Shown here: positions 14,374-23,399 of the stretch, one piece after another | How positions within the stretch are numbered: position 1 is the stretch's first letter | Layout of the letters: every line of letters begins with the position of its first letter | Assembly: GCF_022811525.1 (NCBI RefSeq) | Contig: NZ_CP063982.1 | Coordinates: 434,001-498,000, forward strand | Length of the DNA: 64,000 nt | Direction: 5' to 3' | DNA from: Orrella daihaiensis | GTDB lineage: Bacteria > Pseudomonadota > Gammaproteobacteria > Burkholderiales > Burkholderiaceae_B | Made by a program: the position numbers and the translations under genes | Notes under the pieces: generated by a model | Databases searched by the model: none | Seen by the model: only the letters and a program-made list of their open reading frames with translations | Told to the model about the DNA's origin: nothing

Positions 14374-15228
14374 TTATCCTCGATTCAAGAGCACTTCAAT
14401 CACAAACCGGCTGCCGGTGTATGAAAGCAATACAAACACAAACCCAACCAGCGTGTAGCGCAAGGCAATTCGGCCACGCCATCCCCACAAGTGACGCCCG
14501 AGCAATAACATGCCAAAGGTTAGCCATGACAGGACGGTAAAAACAGTTTTATGGTCAAACGGCAGCCACTTGCTCGTGGTAGCCAGAGAGATGAGGCCGC
14601 CAGACACGATTGCCAGTGTCAGTGCACCGAACGCGATCCAAATGATCCGAAACAGCAATCGCTCTTGCGTCAGCAGCGGTGGTTGGGCATCGAGCACTCG
14701 GCCAATCGCACGTTTCAGAGCACTCGCGTCATCAACTACCCCTCTCGGATGGTGCAAATGATGGTCAAGTGCTGCCATCAAGATACTTTGCAAAGCGGCA
14801 ATCGTGATCAGACCATATGCACCGAGCGCTAGTAAAAGATGTCCGCGTAGTGCAGTTTCAGCGGCACTGGTAATCAGGTGTGAACCAGGAAACAAAGCCG
14901 TCAGCAGGCAGGTCACGCCAGCCGCAGGCAGCAGCAAAAGCAGTAGACCGTCCATTTTGACAATCAGGCTTTCGAGCCAAAAGACAACCAAACCCAACCA
15001 AATAGCCACCGATAGCGCGAGAAGCCAGCTCAAATGCAAATTGCCGCCCGCTAAAACCAGCGCATCGAGGCCGACCGCTTGTGACACCAGAGCGACTAAA
15101 ACCGCCCAGCGGGCAACTAGCTCTGGTTTCTCCATGGGCTTTCCGGCCTGCAACATGCCCCAAAGGACGGCTGACAAGCCTAAATAAATGATCGCGGCGA
15201 TGGCGTGAAATACAATGCCTGTAGACAT
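14374..15228 (-). CDS. CcsA/YpjD-like cytochrome c assembly family membrane protein
   Basis: A 284-residue polytopic inner-membrane protein with about eight hydrophobic segments. WLTFGMLLLGRHLWGWRG near residues 234-252 and HLLLALGAYGLITIAALQS correspond to the conserved regions of the YpjD/CcsA-type cytochrome c assembly family, in which His residues may contact haem. The ATG at 15228 has an ideal AGGAGG ribosome-binding site. It is divergent from ffh with only 26 bp between starts, the common betaproteobacterial arrangement. A precise role is not established. Confidence 0.85.
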   Translation of the reverse strand: MSTGIVFHAIAAIIYLGLSAVLWGMLQAGKPMEKPELVARWAVLVALVSQAVGLDALVLAGGNLHLSWLLALSVAIWLGLVVFWLESLIVKMDGLLLLLLPAAGVTCLLTALFPGSHLITSAAETALRGHLLLALGAYGLITIAALQSILMAALDHHLHHPRGVVDDASALKRAIGRVLDAQPPLLTQERLLFRIIWIAFGALTLAIVSGGLISLATTSKWLPFDHKTVFTVLSWLTFGMLLLGRHLWGWRGRIALRYTLVGFVFVLLSYTGSRFVIEVLLNRG

Positions 15229-15254
15229 CCTCCTAGTTTAAGCGAAGACACCGA

Positions 15255-16667
15255 ATGCTAGAGAATTTGAGCCAGCGCCTAGGGCGCGTCGTAAAAACCA
15301 TTCGCGGCCAAGCCCGTTTGACCGAGGCCAACACGCAGGAAATGATGCGAGAGGTTCGCTTGGCATTGCTTGAGGCCGATGTTGCCTTGCCGGTGGTTAA
15401 GACATTCGTTGAGCAAGTCAAACAAAAGGCAATGGGCCAGGAAGTTGCTGCAAGCTTGAGTCCGGGACAGGCGCTCGTGGGCGTGGTCAATCGAGAGCTG
15501 ACCGACCTGATGGGTGGTGATCTAGGTCCTGAGGCGGGTGAATTGTCTTTGGCGGTGCAGCCGCCCGCGGTCATTCTGATGGCCGGTCTGCAGGGTGCAG
15601 GTAAAACCACCACGACTGGCAAGCTAGCGCGCTGGTTGGCCCAAGGTAACCACGTTCAGCAAGGTCGTAAAAGTGGCAAGAAAAAGGTGGCCGTGGTCAG
15701 TACCGACGTCTATCGCCCCGCAGCCATTGAGCAGTTAAAGACGGTAGCCAAGCAAGCAGACGTTGATTGGATAGCGTCTGAGAGTAATCAAAAGCCTGCC
15801 GATATTGCCCGTGCTGCGTTAGAGCATGCCAAGCGTCAGCACATTGACGTGCTGATTGTTGACACGGCTGGTCGTCTCGGTATTGATGAGGTGATGATGC
15901 AGGAAATTCAGATGCTGCATCAGATACTCAATCCGGTCGAGACGTTGTTTGTGGTGGACGCCATGCAGGGGCAGGATGCAGTCAACACCGCCCGGGCGTT
16001 CGGCGAGGCATTGCCATTGACGGGTGTTGTGCTCACCAAGCTCGATGGTGATGCTCGCGGTGGTGCGGCTTTGTCAGTTCGGCAAGTCACCGGTAAGCCA
16101 TTAAAGTTTGTTGGGGTGTCAGAAAAGCTTGACGGGCTCGAGCCGTTTTACCCTGATCGCATGGCGCAGCGCGTGCTCGGTATGGGCGATATTGTTTCGC
16201 TTGTTGAGCAAGCTCAGCAAAACATCGACATGGCGCAGGCTGAAAAACTCGCCTCGAAGATGAAGTCGGGTGATAAGTTTGACCTGAATGATTTCCGCGA
16301 GCAGATTGCCCAGGTCAAAAAAATGGGCGATATGGGTAGCCTCTTGGAAAAACTTCCAGGTGAGATGGCAGCCGCCGCCAGTCAGCTTCAAGGGGGGCAA
16401 GCTGAAAAGCAATTGCGTCGTACCGAAGGCATACTGAACTCGATGACCCCGCTTGAGCGAGCCAAGCCTGAGCTGCTGAAGGCCTCGCGCAAGCGTCGGA
16501 TCGCGGCGGGTGCTGGCGTGCCGGTGCAAGAGGTCAATCGCTTGCTCAAGCAATTCGAGCAGATGCAGGACATGATGAAAAAAATGAAAAAAGGTGGCAT
16601 GGCCAAAATGATGCGCGCCATGGGCGGCATGAAAAACCTTGGCCGTTTTGGTGGGTTCGGACGCTAG
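15255..16667 (+). CDS. ffh: Signal recognition particle protein Ffh
   Basis: The GTPase subunit of the SRP, which binds signal peptides and 4.5S RNA and docks with FtsY (encoded at 61.7 kb). Domain order is intact: N domain (MLENLSQRLGRVVKTIRGQA), G domain with GLQGAGKTTTTGKLA, DTAGRLGIDEVMMQEI and TKLDGDARGGAAL, then a methionine-rich M domain (QDMMKKMKKGGMAKMM near the end). The 470-residue length is slightly above the usual 450 or so. The last 4 bp overlap the convergent trmB gene. Confidence 0.97.
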   Translation: MLENLSQRLGRVVKTIRGQARLTEANTQEMMREVRLALLEADVALPVVKTFVEQVKQKAMGQEVAASLSPGQALVGVVNRELTDLMGGDLGPEAGELSLAVQPPAVILMAGLQGAGKTTTTGKLARWLAQGNHVQQGRKSGKKKVAVVSTDVYRPAAIEQLKTVAKQADVDWIASESNQKPADIARAALEHAKRQHIDVLIVDTAGRLGIDEVMMQEIQMLHQILNPVETLFVVDAMQGQDAVNTARAFGEALPLTGVVLTKLDGDARGGAALSVRQVTGKPLKFVGVSEKLDGLEPFYPDRMAQRVLGMGDIVSLVEQAQQNIDMAQAEKLASKMKSGDKFDLNDFREQIAQVKKMGDMGSLLEKLPGEMAAAASQLQGGQAEKQLRRTEGILNSMTPLERAKPELLKASRKRRIAAGAGVPVQEVNRLLKQFEQMQDMMKKMKKGGMAKMMRAMGGMKNLGRFGGFGR

Positions 16668-17356
16668 CGTTTTTTAAATATCAAATCCCACACGCCATGA
16701 CCAAGCCTCAAACCACGGGCTTCAAATTTGGTGCGCGGGCGCCAGTCCGGGCGAGGGCAAAATCCTTCGCACGTATTGACGATTCCAGTGTTATTGGTCA
16801 AAACCTCCAGCATTTGCTCAGCGTAGTGTTCCCAATCGGTCGCGCAATGGATGTAGCCTCCCGGCCTGAGCCGGCTAGTCAGCAGTTCTACAAAAGGTGG
16901 CTGAATCAGGCGGCGCTTGTGATGGCGTTTTTTAGGCCAAGGGTCAGGGAAATAGATATGCACACCAGCCAATGATTCGATTGCAATCATGTCCCTAAGC
17001 ACTTCAACGACATCATGCTGAATGATGCGAATATTGGTGAGCCCCATGCAGTCGATGCGGTTTAATAACGCACCGACTCCGGCATTAAATACTTCAACCC
17101 CCAGAAAATTATCCCCTTCTCGTGCTTGCGCGATTTGGGCGGTTGTCTCCCCCATACCGAAGCCGATCTCAAGGATGGTGGGAGCGTCGCTGCGGCCAAA
17201 GGCATTGTCATAGTCAAGGGGTTGTCGTTCATACGGAATAACCCATTTAGGCGCGAGAGTTTCGAGCGCCTGTCGCTGGCCTTGCGTGATGTGGCCACGG
17301 CGATGCACAAAGCTGCGGATATGCGGTTGGGATGTCTCTGTTTTGGTGGGTTGCAT
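16664..17356 (-). CDS. trmB: tRNA (guanine-N7-)-methyltransferase TrmB
   Basis: A SAM-dependent enzyme methylating G46 of tRNAs. Motif I is ILEIGFGMGETTAQIA, followed by the signature VHIYFPDPWPKKRHHKRRL and a C-terminal T-x-x-E region (HCATDWEHYAEQMLEVL). Length 230 fits. Its ATG overlaps the TGA of thiS by one base (TGATG), so the two genes are translationally coupled. The 3' end overlaps ffh by 4 bp. Confidence 0.96.
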   Translation of the reverse strand: MQPTKTETSQPHIRSFVHRRGHITQGQRQALETLAPKWVIPYERQPLDYDNAFGRSDAPTILEIGFGMGETTAQIAQAREGDNFLGVEVFNAGVGALLNRIDCMGLTNIRIIQHDVVEVLRDMIAIESLAGVHIYFPDPWPKKRHHKRRLIQPPFVELLTSRLRPGGYIHCATDWEHYAEQMLEVLTNNTGIVNTCEGFCPRPDWRPRTKFEARGLRLGHGVWDLIFKKR

Positions 17357-17556
17357 CAGCCACCTCCAACCGCAACCACGACCTCGATTCGGTCATCTTC
17401 GGAGAGCTTATGAGTCCCGTGCAGGCTTCTAGGAACGATATCGCCATTGATTTCGACAGCCACACGTTTGTCTGCGAGCTCAAGGGCATGCAGGAGATCT
17501 GCCACTTTGCTGCCGTCAGCCACCGTGGTGGGTTCGCCATTCAAAATTATGTTCAT
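17356..17556 (-). CDS. thiS: Sulfur carrier protein ThiS
   Basis: A 66-residue ubiquitin-fold protein that carries sulfur as a C-terminal thiocarboxylate for thiazole synthesis. It starts MNIILNGEPTTVADG, has AVEINGDIVPRSLHG in the middle, and ends EVVVAVGGG, with the essential terminal Gly-Gly. In related genomes thiG commonly follows thiS; here the next gene is trmB, overlapping by one base, and no thiG is seen in the window. A MoaD-like identity is less likely because of the INGDIVPRS segment. Confidence 0.9.
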   Translation of the reverse strand: MNIILNGEPTTVADGSKVADLLHALELADKRVAVEINGDIVPRSLHGTHKLSEDDRIEVVVAVGGG

Positions 17557-17573
17557 GTTGCTATTGTAGTCAC

Positions 17574-17600
17574 TTGCCGAGTTTGAGCGCCCGCTATAAT
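17574..17600 (+). promoter_or_regulatory. Promoter of tRNA-Gly
   Basis: A perfect TATAAT at 17595-17600 lies 21 bp before the tRNA-Gly gene, with TTGCCG (17574-17579) 15 bp upstream of it as the likely -35 element. The spacer is slightly short, but the position fits a short tRNA leader. Confidence 0.65.
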
Positions 17601-17621
17601 ACGCGCAACTTCATTGGTCAG

Positions 17622-17695
17622 GCGGGTGTAGTTCAATGGTAGAACGGCGGCTTCCCAAGCCTCAAGCGTGGGTTCGATTCCCATCACCCGCTCCA
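17622..17695 (+). tRNA. tRNA-Gly (anticodon CCC)
   Basis: A 74-nt gene with acceptor stem GCGGGTG/CACCCGC, D-arm GTTCAATGGTAGAAC, anticodon loop TTCCCAA (anticodon CCC), T-arm GGGTTCGATTCCC and encoded CCA. It closely resembles bacterial tRNA-Gly(CCC). The anticodon stem contains one C-U mismatch (GCGGC against GCCTC). Confidence 0.95.
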
Positions 17696-17750
17696 ACACT
17701 GACCCAGTCCATCCGAACGCTTGATTGGATGTCGTTACATCACTTTGAAA

Positions 17751-18986
17751 ATGCCTGAAACCAATCACCAACCCATCGCCCAGATGGCGCATCATTTGAA
17801 TCGACGCTTTATTGCGCTCGTGCCGATCTTGTTGGCAATCATGGTTGCTATCAGTGGCTTGACGATGATTTATCCCCTGGTGCATCGTGTCTGGTTAGGC
17901 GAGCATCTGAACTGGTTTGACCAGGCATCCTGGCGTGAAATCATCGACATGATTGGTTTGATCGAATTGCCCAGGGTGTTTGTGGGCATGTGCCTGCTCA
18001 TGATGTCGATGGGGCTAGCCATGCGGGCCCGTCTGGCTTGGGCATTTAGTCTGGTAGTGTTTGTGCCCGCTTTGCTGGTAACGATCTACTCTGATTGGGG
18101 AATCACCAGTATCAAAATCGTATACGACCTTGTTGTCGTAGCGATGCTAATTTGGTACTGGTCAGTTTTTAACCGCAGCAGTCTGACGGCTGGAACCCTG
18201 TTTGCTGTTGCTAGCGTTATTTCATTGCTTTGGTACTCGATGCTTGGCTCCTTGTACCTGGGCGAGGAGTTTGCCCCCCCTATCAAGGACATGCCCAATG
18301 CGATGTACTTTTCCGTGGTGGCGATGTCGACTGTCGGGTTTGGCGATATTGTTCCGGTCACTCATCCGGCCAGATTGTTTGTGGTGTCAATTATCGTAAT
18401 GGGCATCACTGTATTTGCAACCTCGCTAGGCGCCATTGTTGGTCCAATTGCTAGCGGGAAGTTGCGTCAGATGCTTCGGCACAAAGCGAGAAAATCGATG
18501 CGTAAAAATCATGTCATTCTGTGCGGCACGACGCCGCTTGCTATCAGCCTATTTCGCAGCCTCACCGAGCGTGGAGAGCTAGTCACAGTGGTGTTGCGTC
18601 CTGGAACGAAGCATGATTATCCTGATACGGCTGACATTGTTTTCGGGGATGCGTTTGGAGCTGAAACGCTAAAAGAAGCTGGCGTTGAAGAAGCTAGCCA
18701 CGTGATGGCATTGCGCGCCGATGATCCTGATAATGCCTTTATTGTTCTGGCGGTTAAGTCGTTTCCGAACAGCAAAGCACGAACCATTGTGCTGGTGAAC
18801 AATAGCGAAAATCTAGAGAAGATCCGCAGAGTCAATGCCGATGTCGTGTTTTCTCCAGAGCTCCTGAGTGCCGAGCTTCTCGCCAGAGCGATCTCGGGCG
18901 AGTCTATGGATAAAAGTTTGATCTCCGACCTGTTTTTTGCCAAGCCGATCGACGCTGACGGTACAGTTCAAACCCAAACCAATTAA
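17751..18986 (+). CDS. kch: Voltage-gated-type potassium channel with RCK/TrkA-N domain
   Basis: A 411-residue inner-membrane protein built like E. coli Kch: five to six hydrophobic segments over residues 25-250, the K+ selectivity filter TVGFGD near residue 195, then a cytosolic RCK domain (KNHVILCGTTPLAISLFRSL, ADIVFGDAFGAETLKEAGVE, HVMALRADDPDNAFIVLAV). The RCK nucleotide-binding loop GTTPLA departs from the classical G-x-G-x-x-G, as in Kch relatives. I chose ATG 17751; an in-frame TTG at 17721 is closer to the tRNA and has no better ribosome-binding site. It is followed 12 bp later by trhO. Confidence 0.9.
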   Translation: MPETNHQPIAQMAHHLNRRFIALVPILLAIMVAISGLTMIYPLVHRVWLGEHLNWFDQASWREIIDMIGLIELPRVFVGMCLLMMSMGLAMRARLAWAFSLVVFVPALLVTIYSDWGITSIKIVYDLVVVAMLIWYWSVFNRSSLTAGTLFAVASVISLLWYSMLGSLYLGEEFAPPIKDMPNAMYFSVVAMSTVGFGDIVPVTHPARLFVVSIIVMGITVFATSLGAIVGPIASGKLRQMLRHKARKSMRKNHVILCGTTPLAISLFRSLTERGELVTVVLRPGTKHDYPDTADIVFGDAFGAETLKEAGVEEASHVMALRADDPDNAFIVLAVKSFPNSKARTIVLVNNSENLEKIRRVNADVVFSPELLSAELLARAISGESMDKSLISDLFFAKPIDADGTVQTQTN

Positions 18987-18998
18987 TCGCTTTCAGAC

Positions 18999-19745
18999 AT
19001 GTCTTTACTGGTTACCAATATCGCGGCTTATCACTTCACTGCCTTGACCGACTTACCGGTCTGGCGTGAGCGCATAATGAACCGTACCGCTGAGCTTGAC
19101 TTGAAAGGCACAGTGCTTTTGGCGCACGAGGGTATCAATCTGTTTTTGGCAGGCCCCAAAGTTGCCATCGAGTCATTTCTTGACTGGCTGCGCTCGTGCG
19201 AGCCGTTTGCCGCAATCAAAGTCAAATACAGTGAATCAGAAGCGGTTCCATTCAAGCGTTTGAAAGTCAAGATTAAAAATGAAATTATTCGCATGAATCA
19301 TCCGGCAATTCATCCAGCCGAAGGTCGTGCGCCGGCAGTTGATCCGGTTACAGCGCGACGCTGGATTGAAATGGGTCAAGATGATGAGGGCAGGCCGTTG
19401 GTGATGCTCGACACGCGTAATGACTTTGAGGTTCAAGCGGGTACTTTCAAAGGTGCGCTGAACTGGCACATCGAACGTTTCACTCAATTTCCTGAGGCGG
19501 TTCAAGAGCATATGGATGAGCTTGAGGGCAAGACCATCATCAGTTTTTGTACCGGCGGGATTCGTTGTGAGAAAGCGGCTATTTACATGCAAGAAGTGGG
19601 TATCAAAAATATCTACCAGCTAGACGGCGGTATCTTGCAATATTTTGAAGATACCGATGGTTACGGTTTTGAAGGCAGCTGCTTTGTGTTTGACGAGCGC
19701 GAAACGCTAGACACAAAACTCAACGAAAAACACTTGAACGAGTAG
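18999..19745 (+). CDS. trhO: tRNA uridine(34) hydroxylase TrhO (YceA, rhodanese family)
   Basis: A 248-residue protein with an N-terminal ferredoxin-like/acylphosphatase-like domain (GTVLLAHEGINLFLAG) and a rhodanese domain (LVMLDTRNDFEVQAGTFKGA). The active-site cysteine lies in SFCTGGIRCEKAA. By E. coli knowledge TrhO hydroxylates U34 of some tRNAs to ho5U in an O2-dependent reaction. Length is near the shorter family members. It is convergent with metG, with 10 bp between the stops. Confidence 0.92.
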   Translation: MSLLVTNIAAYHFTALTDLPVWRERIMNRTAELDLKGTVLLAHEGINLFLAGPKVAIESFLDWLRSCEPFAAIKVKYSESEAVPFKRLKVKIKNEIIRMNHPAIHPAEGRAPAVDPVTARRWIEMGQDDEGRPLVMLDTRNDFEVQAGTFKGALNWHIERFTQFPEAVQEHMDELEGKTIISFCTGGIRCEKAAIYMQEVGIKNIYQLDGGILQYFEDTDGYGFEGSCFVFDERETLDTKLNEKHLNE

Positions 19746-19755
19746 CTTGTGCAGC

Positions 19756-21822
19756 CTAGCGGATTTTCATGCCTGGTACCGAACCCTGTGAAGGCTCGAT
19801 CACAAAAATACCCGGATTAGTATTTTCATCGGCATGACTAGCCGATAAAACCATTCCCTCTGAAACACCAAACTTCATTTTGCGTGGCGCTAGATTGGCG
19901 ACGACTACCACAAGCTTGCCTGTGAGTTCTTCGGGTTTGTACGCTGATTTAATGCCTGAGAAAACTTGGCGTAACTTGCCTTCACCAACATCAAGCATCA
20001 GTTTTAATAGCTTATGTGACCCCTCGACTTCTTCGCACGAAACCACTTTTGCCACACGCAAATCTAGTTTGGCGAAGTCGTCGATCTTGATATCGGGGCC
20101 AATTTCTTCACCACCTGGCAAAATCTTGGGCTCCTCAATCTCAGGGAATAGATCGTCGAGCATTTCCGGCGTGACTCTTTGCATCAGGTGTTTGAAGGAT
20201 CCAATACGCCTGGGCAAAACACTGGCATCGGCCCAAGTAAAGCTGCGATCCATCCCAAAGAGCTCGGTGGCAACGCGATGAGTGAGTGCCGGCAAAATCG
20301 GCGTCAAAAGCACAGATAGCGCTTTAAAGCCAGCCAGTGCAGTGGAGCAAATATCTTGTAACTCGTCTTTTTGGTCGTTAGACGCATCAGCCAAACCTTT
20401 GGCCAGTATCCAGGGTTGGGCTGCATCAAAGTTCTGATTAATCACATCAGCTTGCGCCATGATCTCCCGAATTGCCCGTGCGTATTCACGTTTTTGTAGG
20501 TATTCCTGGATTTCATCAGCAACTTCAGACCATTTGGTGGTCAGCACGTGTTCGTCACCTGTATAACGCAGCTCGCCATTGAAGTGACGCCCGATAAAAC
20601 TTGCCGCGCGACTAGCGATGTTAACGTATTTGCCAATCAGATCGCTGTTGACTCGAGCAATAAAGTCTTCAGGGTTGAAGTCGATATCTTCGACTTTATT
20701 GTTGAGTTTGGCTGCAATGTAATAGCGCAGCCATTCGGCATCCATGCCGAGCTCGAGATAGCGCAGTGGCGAGATCCCAGTACCCCGACTCTTCGACATT
20801 TTTTCGCCGCTAACGGTGATAAAGCCATGCACATTAATTTGGTCTGGTGTCTTGCGCCCAGAAAATTTTAACGTCGCCGGCCAGAACAGCGTGTGGAAGT
20901 AGACGATGTCTTTACCAATGAAGTGCACTTGTTCGGTATCACCGTCCGGATCAACGATGGCGTTGTAATCAAGTCCTGCTTTTTTGCAATAAGCTTTCAA
21001 TGACGCGAGGTAGCCTACAGGTGCGTCAAGCCAGACGTAGAAATATTTACCAGGTGCGTCTGGGATTTCGATACCGAAATAGGGCGCATCACGCGAGATA
21101 TCCCAGTCACCAAGCTTGGCGCCGGTGTTCTCATCACCAAGCCACTCCCGCGTTTTTGCGAGGACTTCGCTTTGTAGATGGTTCACGCCATGCTTGTTTT
21201 GTCCAGTGGTCCAGGCTTTCAAGAATTCCACGCAGCGCGGATCGGATAGCTTAAAAAAGAAATGCTCAGATGACTTTAGAACTGGCTTTGCGCCGGTTAT
21301 GGTGCTGTAGGGCTCAATCAGTTCCGTAGGCGCATACACCGCACTGCAAACCTCGCAGGCGTCGCCATACTGGTCCTTTGCATGGCATTTTGGACATTCA
21401 CCCTTGATGTATCGATCTGGCAAGAACATGCCCTGAACGGGGTCATAGAACTGCTCGATGGTCTTGGTTTCGATCAGCCCAGCGTCGCGCAGTTTGCGAT
21501 ATATATCTTGGGATAATTCGGTGTTCTCTGTTGAATCCGTCGAATGCCAATGATCAAACTCGACGTGAAACCCTTTGAGATACGTCGGTCGTTCGGCGGC
21601 GTATCGACCCACCAGTTCGGTCGGCGTAATTCCCTCGGCTTGCGCTTTGAGCATGATAGGGGCACCGTGCGTGTCATCGGCGCACACAAAATGGACGGTA
21701 TGACCCGCCATGCGCATCGTTCTCACCCAGATGTCTGCCTGGATGTACTCCATGATGTGGCCGATGTGGAACGACCCATTGGCATAAGGCAAGGCAGTGG
21801 TGACAAACAGAGTGCGCGACAT
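19756..21822 (-). CDS. metG: Methionyl-tRNA synthetase
   Basis: A full-length (688 residues) class I synthetase. The HIGH motif is at residues 19-22, KMSKS is present as KMSKSRGT, and the zinc knuckle shows the four-cysteine pattern CPKC and CEVC. The C-terminal 110 residues form the tRNA-binding (EMAP/ARC1-like) dimerisation domain (DFAKLDLRVAKVVSCEEVEG). It is divergent in general layout from apbC but separated by a small membrane-protein gene. Confidence 0.97.
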   Translation of the reverse strand: MSRTLFVTTALPYANGSFHIGHIMEYIQADIWVRTMRMAGHTVHFVCADDTHGAPIMLKAQAEGITPTELVGRYAAERPTYLKGFHVEFDHWHSTDSTENTELSQDIYRKLRDAGLIETKTIEQFYDPVQGMFLPDRYIKGECPKCHAKDQYGDACEVCSAVYAPTELIEPYSTITGAKPVLKSSEHFFFKLSDPRCVEFLKAWTTGQNKHGVNHLQSEVLAKTREWLGDENTGAKLGDWDISRDAPYFGIEIPDAPGKYFYVWLDAPVGYLASLKAYCKKAGLDYNAIVDPDGDTEQVHFIGKDIVYFHTLFWPATLKFSGRKTPDQINVHGFITVSGEKMSKSRGTGISPLRYLELGMDAEWLRYYIAAKLNNKVEDIDFNPEDFIARVNSDLIGKYVNIASRAASFIGRHFNGELRYTGDEHVLTTKWSEVADEIQEYLQKREYARAIREIMAQADVINQNFDAAQPWILAKGLADASNDQKDELQDICSTALAGFKALSVLLTPILPALTHRVATELFGMDRSFTWADASVLPRRIGSFKHLMQRVTPEMLDDLFPEIEEPKILPGGEEIGPDIKIDDFAKLDLRVAKVVSCEEVEGSHKLLKLMLDVGEGKLRQVFSGIKSAYKPEELTGKLVVVVANLAPRKMKFGVSEGMVLSASHADENTNPGIFVIEPSQGSVPGMKIR

Positions 21823-21897
21823 GATGTATCCGTCTAGATGGCAGGTACTGGATTTTAACTGTGTCGCGGCAGTTCGCTAGCGACACCAAGACGGCGG

Positions 21898-22173
21898 TCA
21901 ACGCACGTCGCGTGCCTCAACATCGGTCACGTTGTCGCGCGGGCGGGTTGGTTGACCAAAGCTCCCTTTCGCGAAGATGGGTTTGCGCCGTGCCTGACGG
22001 CTAGTCCAGTACTCTTGCACTGAGAACCGTTGTCCGCGCAATTTGGCGACTAAAAAGAGGATACCCACAGCAATCAGTGTGGAGAAAGTAAAAATCAAAG
22101 CCATGCCGAGTCCGATGAGCGCAACCACAGCGAAAGCGATAATACGAAGAATGCGAGTTATGAAATCCATCAT
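21898..22173 (-). CDS. Small predicted membrane protein
   Basis: A 91-residue protein with one or two hydrophobic helices in residues 5-42 (IIAFAVVALIGLGMALIFTF, STLIAVGILFLVAKL), followed by a basic, hydrophilic tail (RGQRFSVQEYW, RQARRKPIFAKG). I recognise no family with certainty; similar short proteins occur between metG and apbC in related Burkholderiales. It lies 75 bp upstream of metG on the same strand and is divergent from apbC, so it may share the metG promoter region. Confidence 0.7.
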   Translation of the reverse strand: MMDFITRILRIIAFAVVALIGLGMALIFTFSTLIAVGILFLVAKLRGQRFSVQEYWTSRQARRKPIFAKGSFGQPTRPRDNVTDVEARDVR

Positions 22174-22242
22174 GTAATTAGTATACGTTGTGTCCGTGCA
22201 AACGCACCAATTATTGTGACCTTAGAAACCCTTAAAAATTCC

Positions 22243-23331
22243 ATGACAGTTACATCTAATGACATTCAGGCTCTTTTGGCCCGCACCATGGATCCCAACA
22301 CCAACCGGGCGTATGGTGATCTAGTTCAGGATATCCGCGTCGAGTCGTCCGGCGAGGTCAGTCTTAAGTTTCGGCCTGGATATCCGGTGGGGCGAAGCCG
22401 CGAATCCCTGCTGCGACCTCTGACAGCAGCGCTAGAGGCCCTTGGGTTTGGCAAGGCGCACATTGAGGTTCAGCCCAAGATCGAAGCGCACGCCATTCGT
22501 GCCGGTGTAGAGCGGGTCAAGGGCATCAAAAACATCATCGCAGTGGCTTCTGGCAAGGGCGGGGTGGGTAAAAGCACCACAGCGGTCAACCTTGCGTTGG
22601 CGTTCGCCGATGAAGGGGCTACGGTGGGCGTGCTCGACGCGGATATCTACGGCCCGAGCGTCCCCCTATTGTTAGGCATTGACGGTCGGCCAGACAGCAA
22701 AGATAACAAAACCATGGAGCCCATGATTGGTCACGGGATCAAATGCAACTCGATCGGGTTTTTGGTGGATGCTGATACGCCGGCTATCTGGCGTGGCCCC
22801 ATGGTGACGCAAGCGCTCGAACATTTGTTGCGCCAGACTAATTGGGGCGAGCTCGATTATTTGATCATCGACATGCCGCCGGGTACCGGCGATATTGCCT
22901 TGACCCTGGCTCAAAAAGTGCCTGTCAGTGGTGCGCTGATTGTCAGCACACCGCAAGATGTCGCGTTACTCGATGCCCGCAAGGGGGTGCGTATGTTTGA
23001 GAAAGTCACGGTGCCCGTGCTTGGGATTATCGAGAATATGTCTGTCCATGTGTGCTCTAACTGTGGCCACGTTGAGCATTTGTTCGGTGAGGGTGGTGCG
23101 CAGCGGATGGCCGATGAGTTCCAAGTGCCGTTTTTAGGCAAATTACCGCTGGCGCTTTCCATCCGAGAAAATGCGGATGCGGGCAACCCAACCGTGGTCG
23201 CAGCACCCGATAGTACCGAGGCTGGTCTATACCGTGAGATAGCGCAAAAATTGGTTGCAAGGCTCTCGGGTTTGCCCAAAGACATGGCCAGCAAGTTCCC
23301 CACAGTGGTGGTCGAGCAACGGCGTCACTGA
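22243..23331 (+). CDS. apbC: Iron-sulfur cluster carrier protein ApbC (Mrp)
   Basis: A P-loop ATPase that binds and transfers Fe-S clusters. An N-terminal MIP18 (DUF59) domain covers residues 1-85; the deviant Walker A GKGGVGKST begins at about residue 104; the cluster-binding C-x2-C is in CSNCGH near residue 270. I chose ATG 22243 (MTVTSNDIQALL); the GTG at 22216 would add nine residues. The metG-apbC-dcd order is common in betaproteobacteria. Confidence 0.95.
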   Translation: MTVTSNDIQALLARTMDPNTNRAYGDLVQDIRVESSGEVSLKFRPGYPVGRSRESLLRPLTAALEALGFGKAHIEVQPKIEAHAIRAGVERVKGIKNIIAVASGKGGVGKSTTAVNLALAFADEGATVGVLDADIYGPSVPLLLGIDGRPDSKDNKTMEPMIGHGIKCNSIGFLVDADTPAIWRGPMVTQALEHLLRQTNWGELDYLIIDMPPGTGDIALTLAQKVPVSGALIVSTPQDVALLDARKGVRMFEKVTVPVLGIIENMSVHVCSNCGHVEHLFGEGGAQRMADEFQVPFLGKLPLALSIRENADAGNPTVVAAPDSTEAGLYREIAQKLVARLSGLPKDMASKFPTVVVEQRRH

Positions 23332-23399
23332 TTTGTTTCGGCAGGGCGCGCGATGCGGCGTTAAAATTCAAGGTTTTACGCTGTTGGGGAAGTTCTGCC

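Noticed and set aside
16664..17556. A hidden or frameshifted thiG between thiS and trmB
   Set aside because: thiS and trmB overlap by one base, so there is no room, and no other frame in the interval gives ThiG-like sequence.
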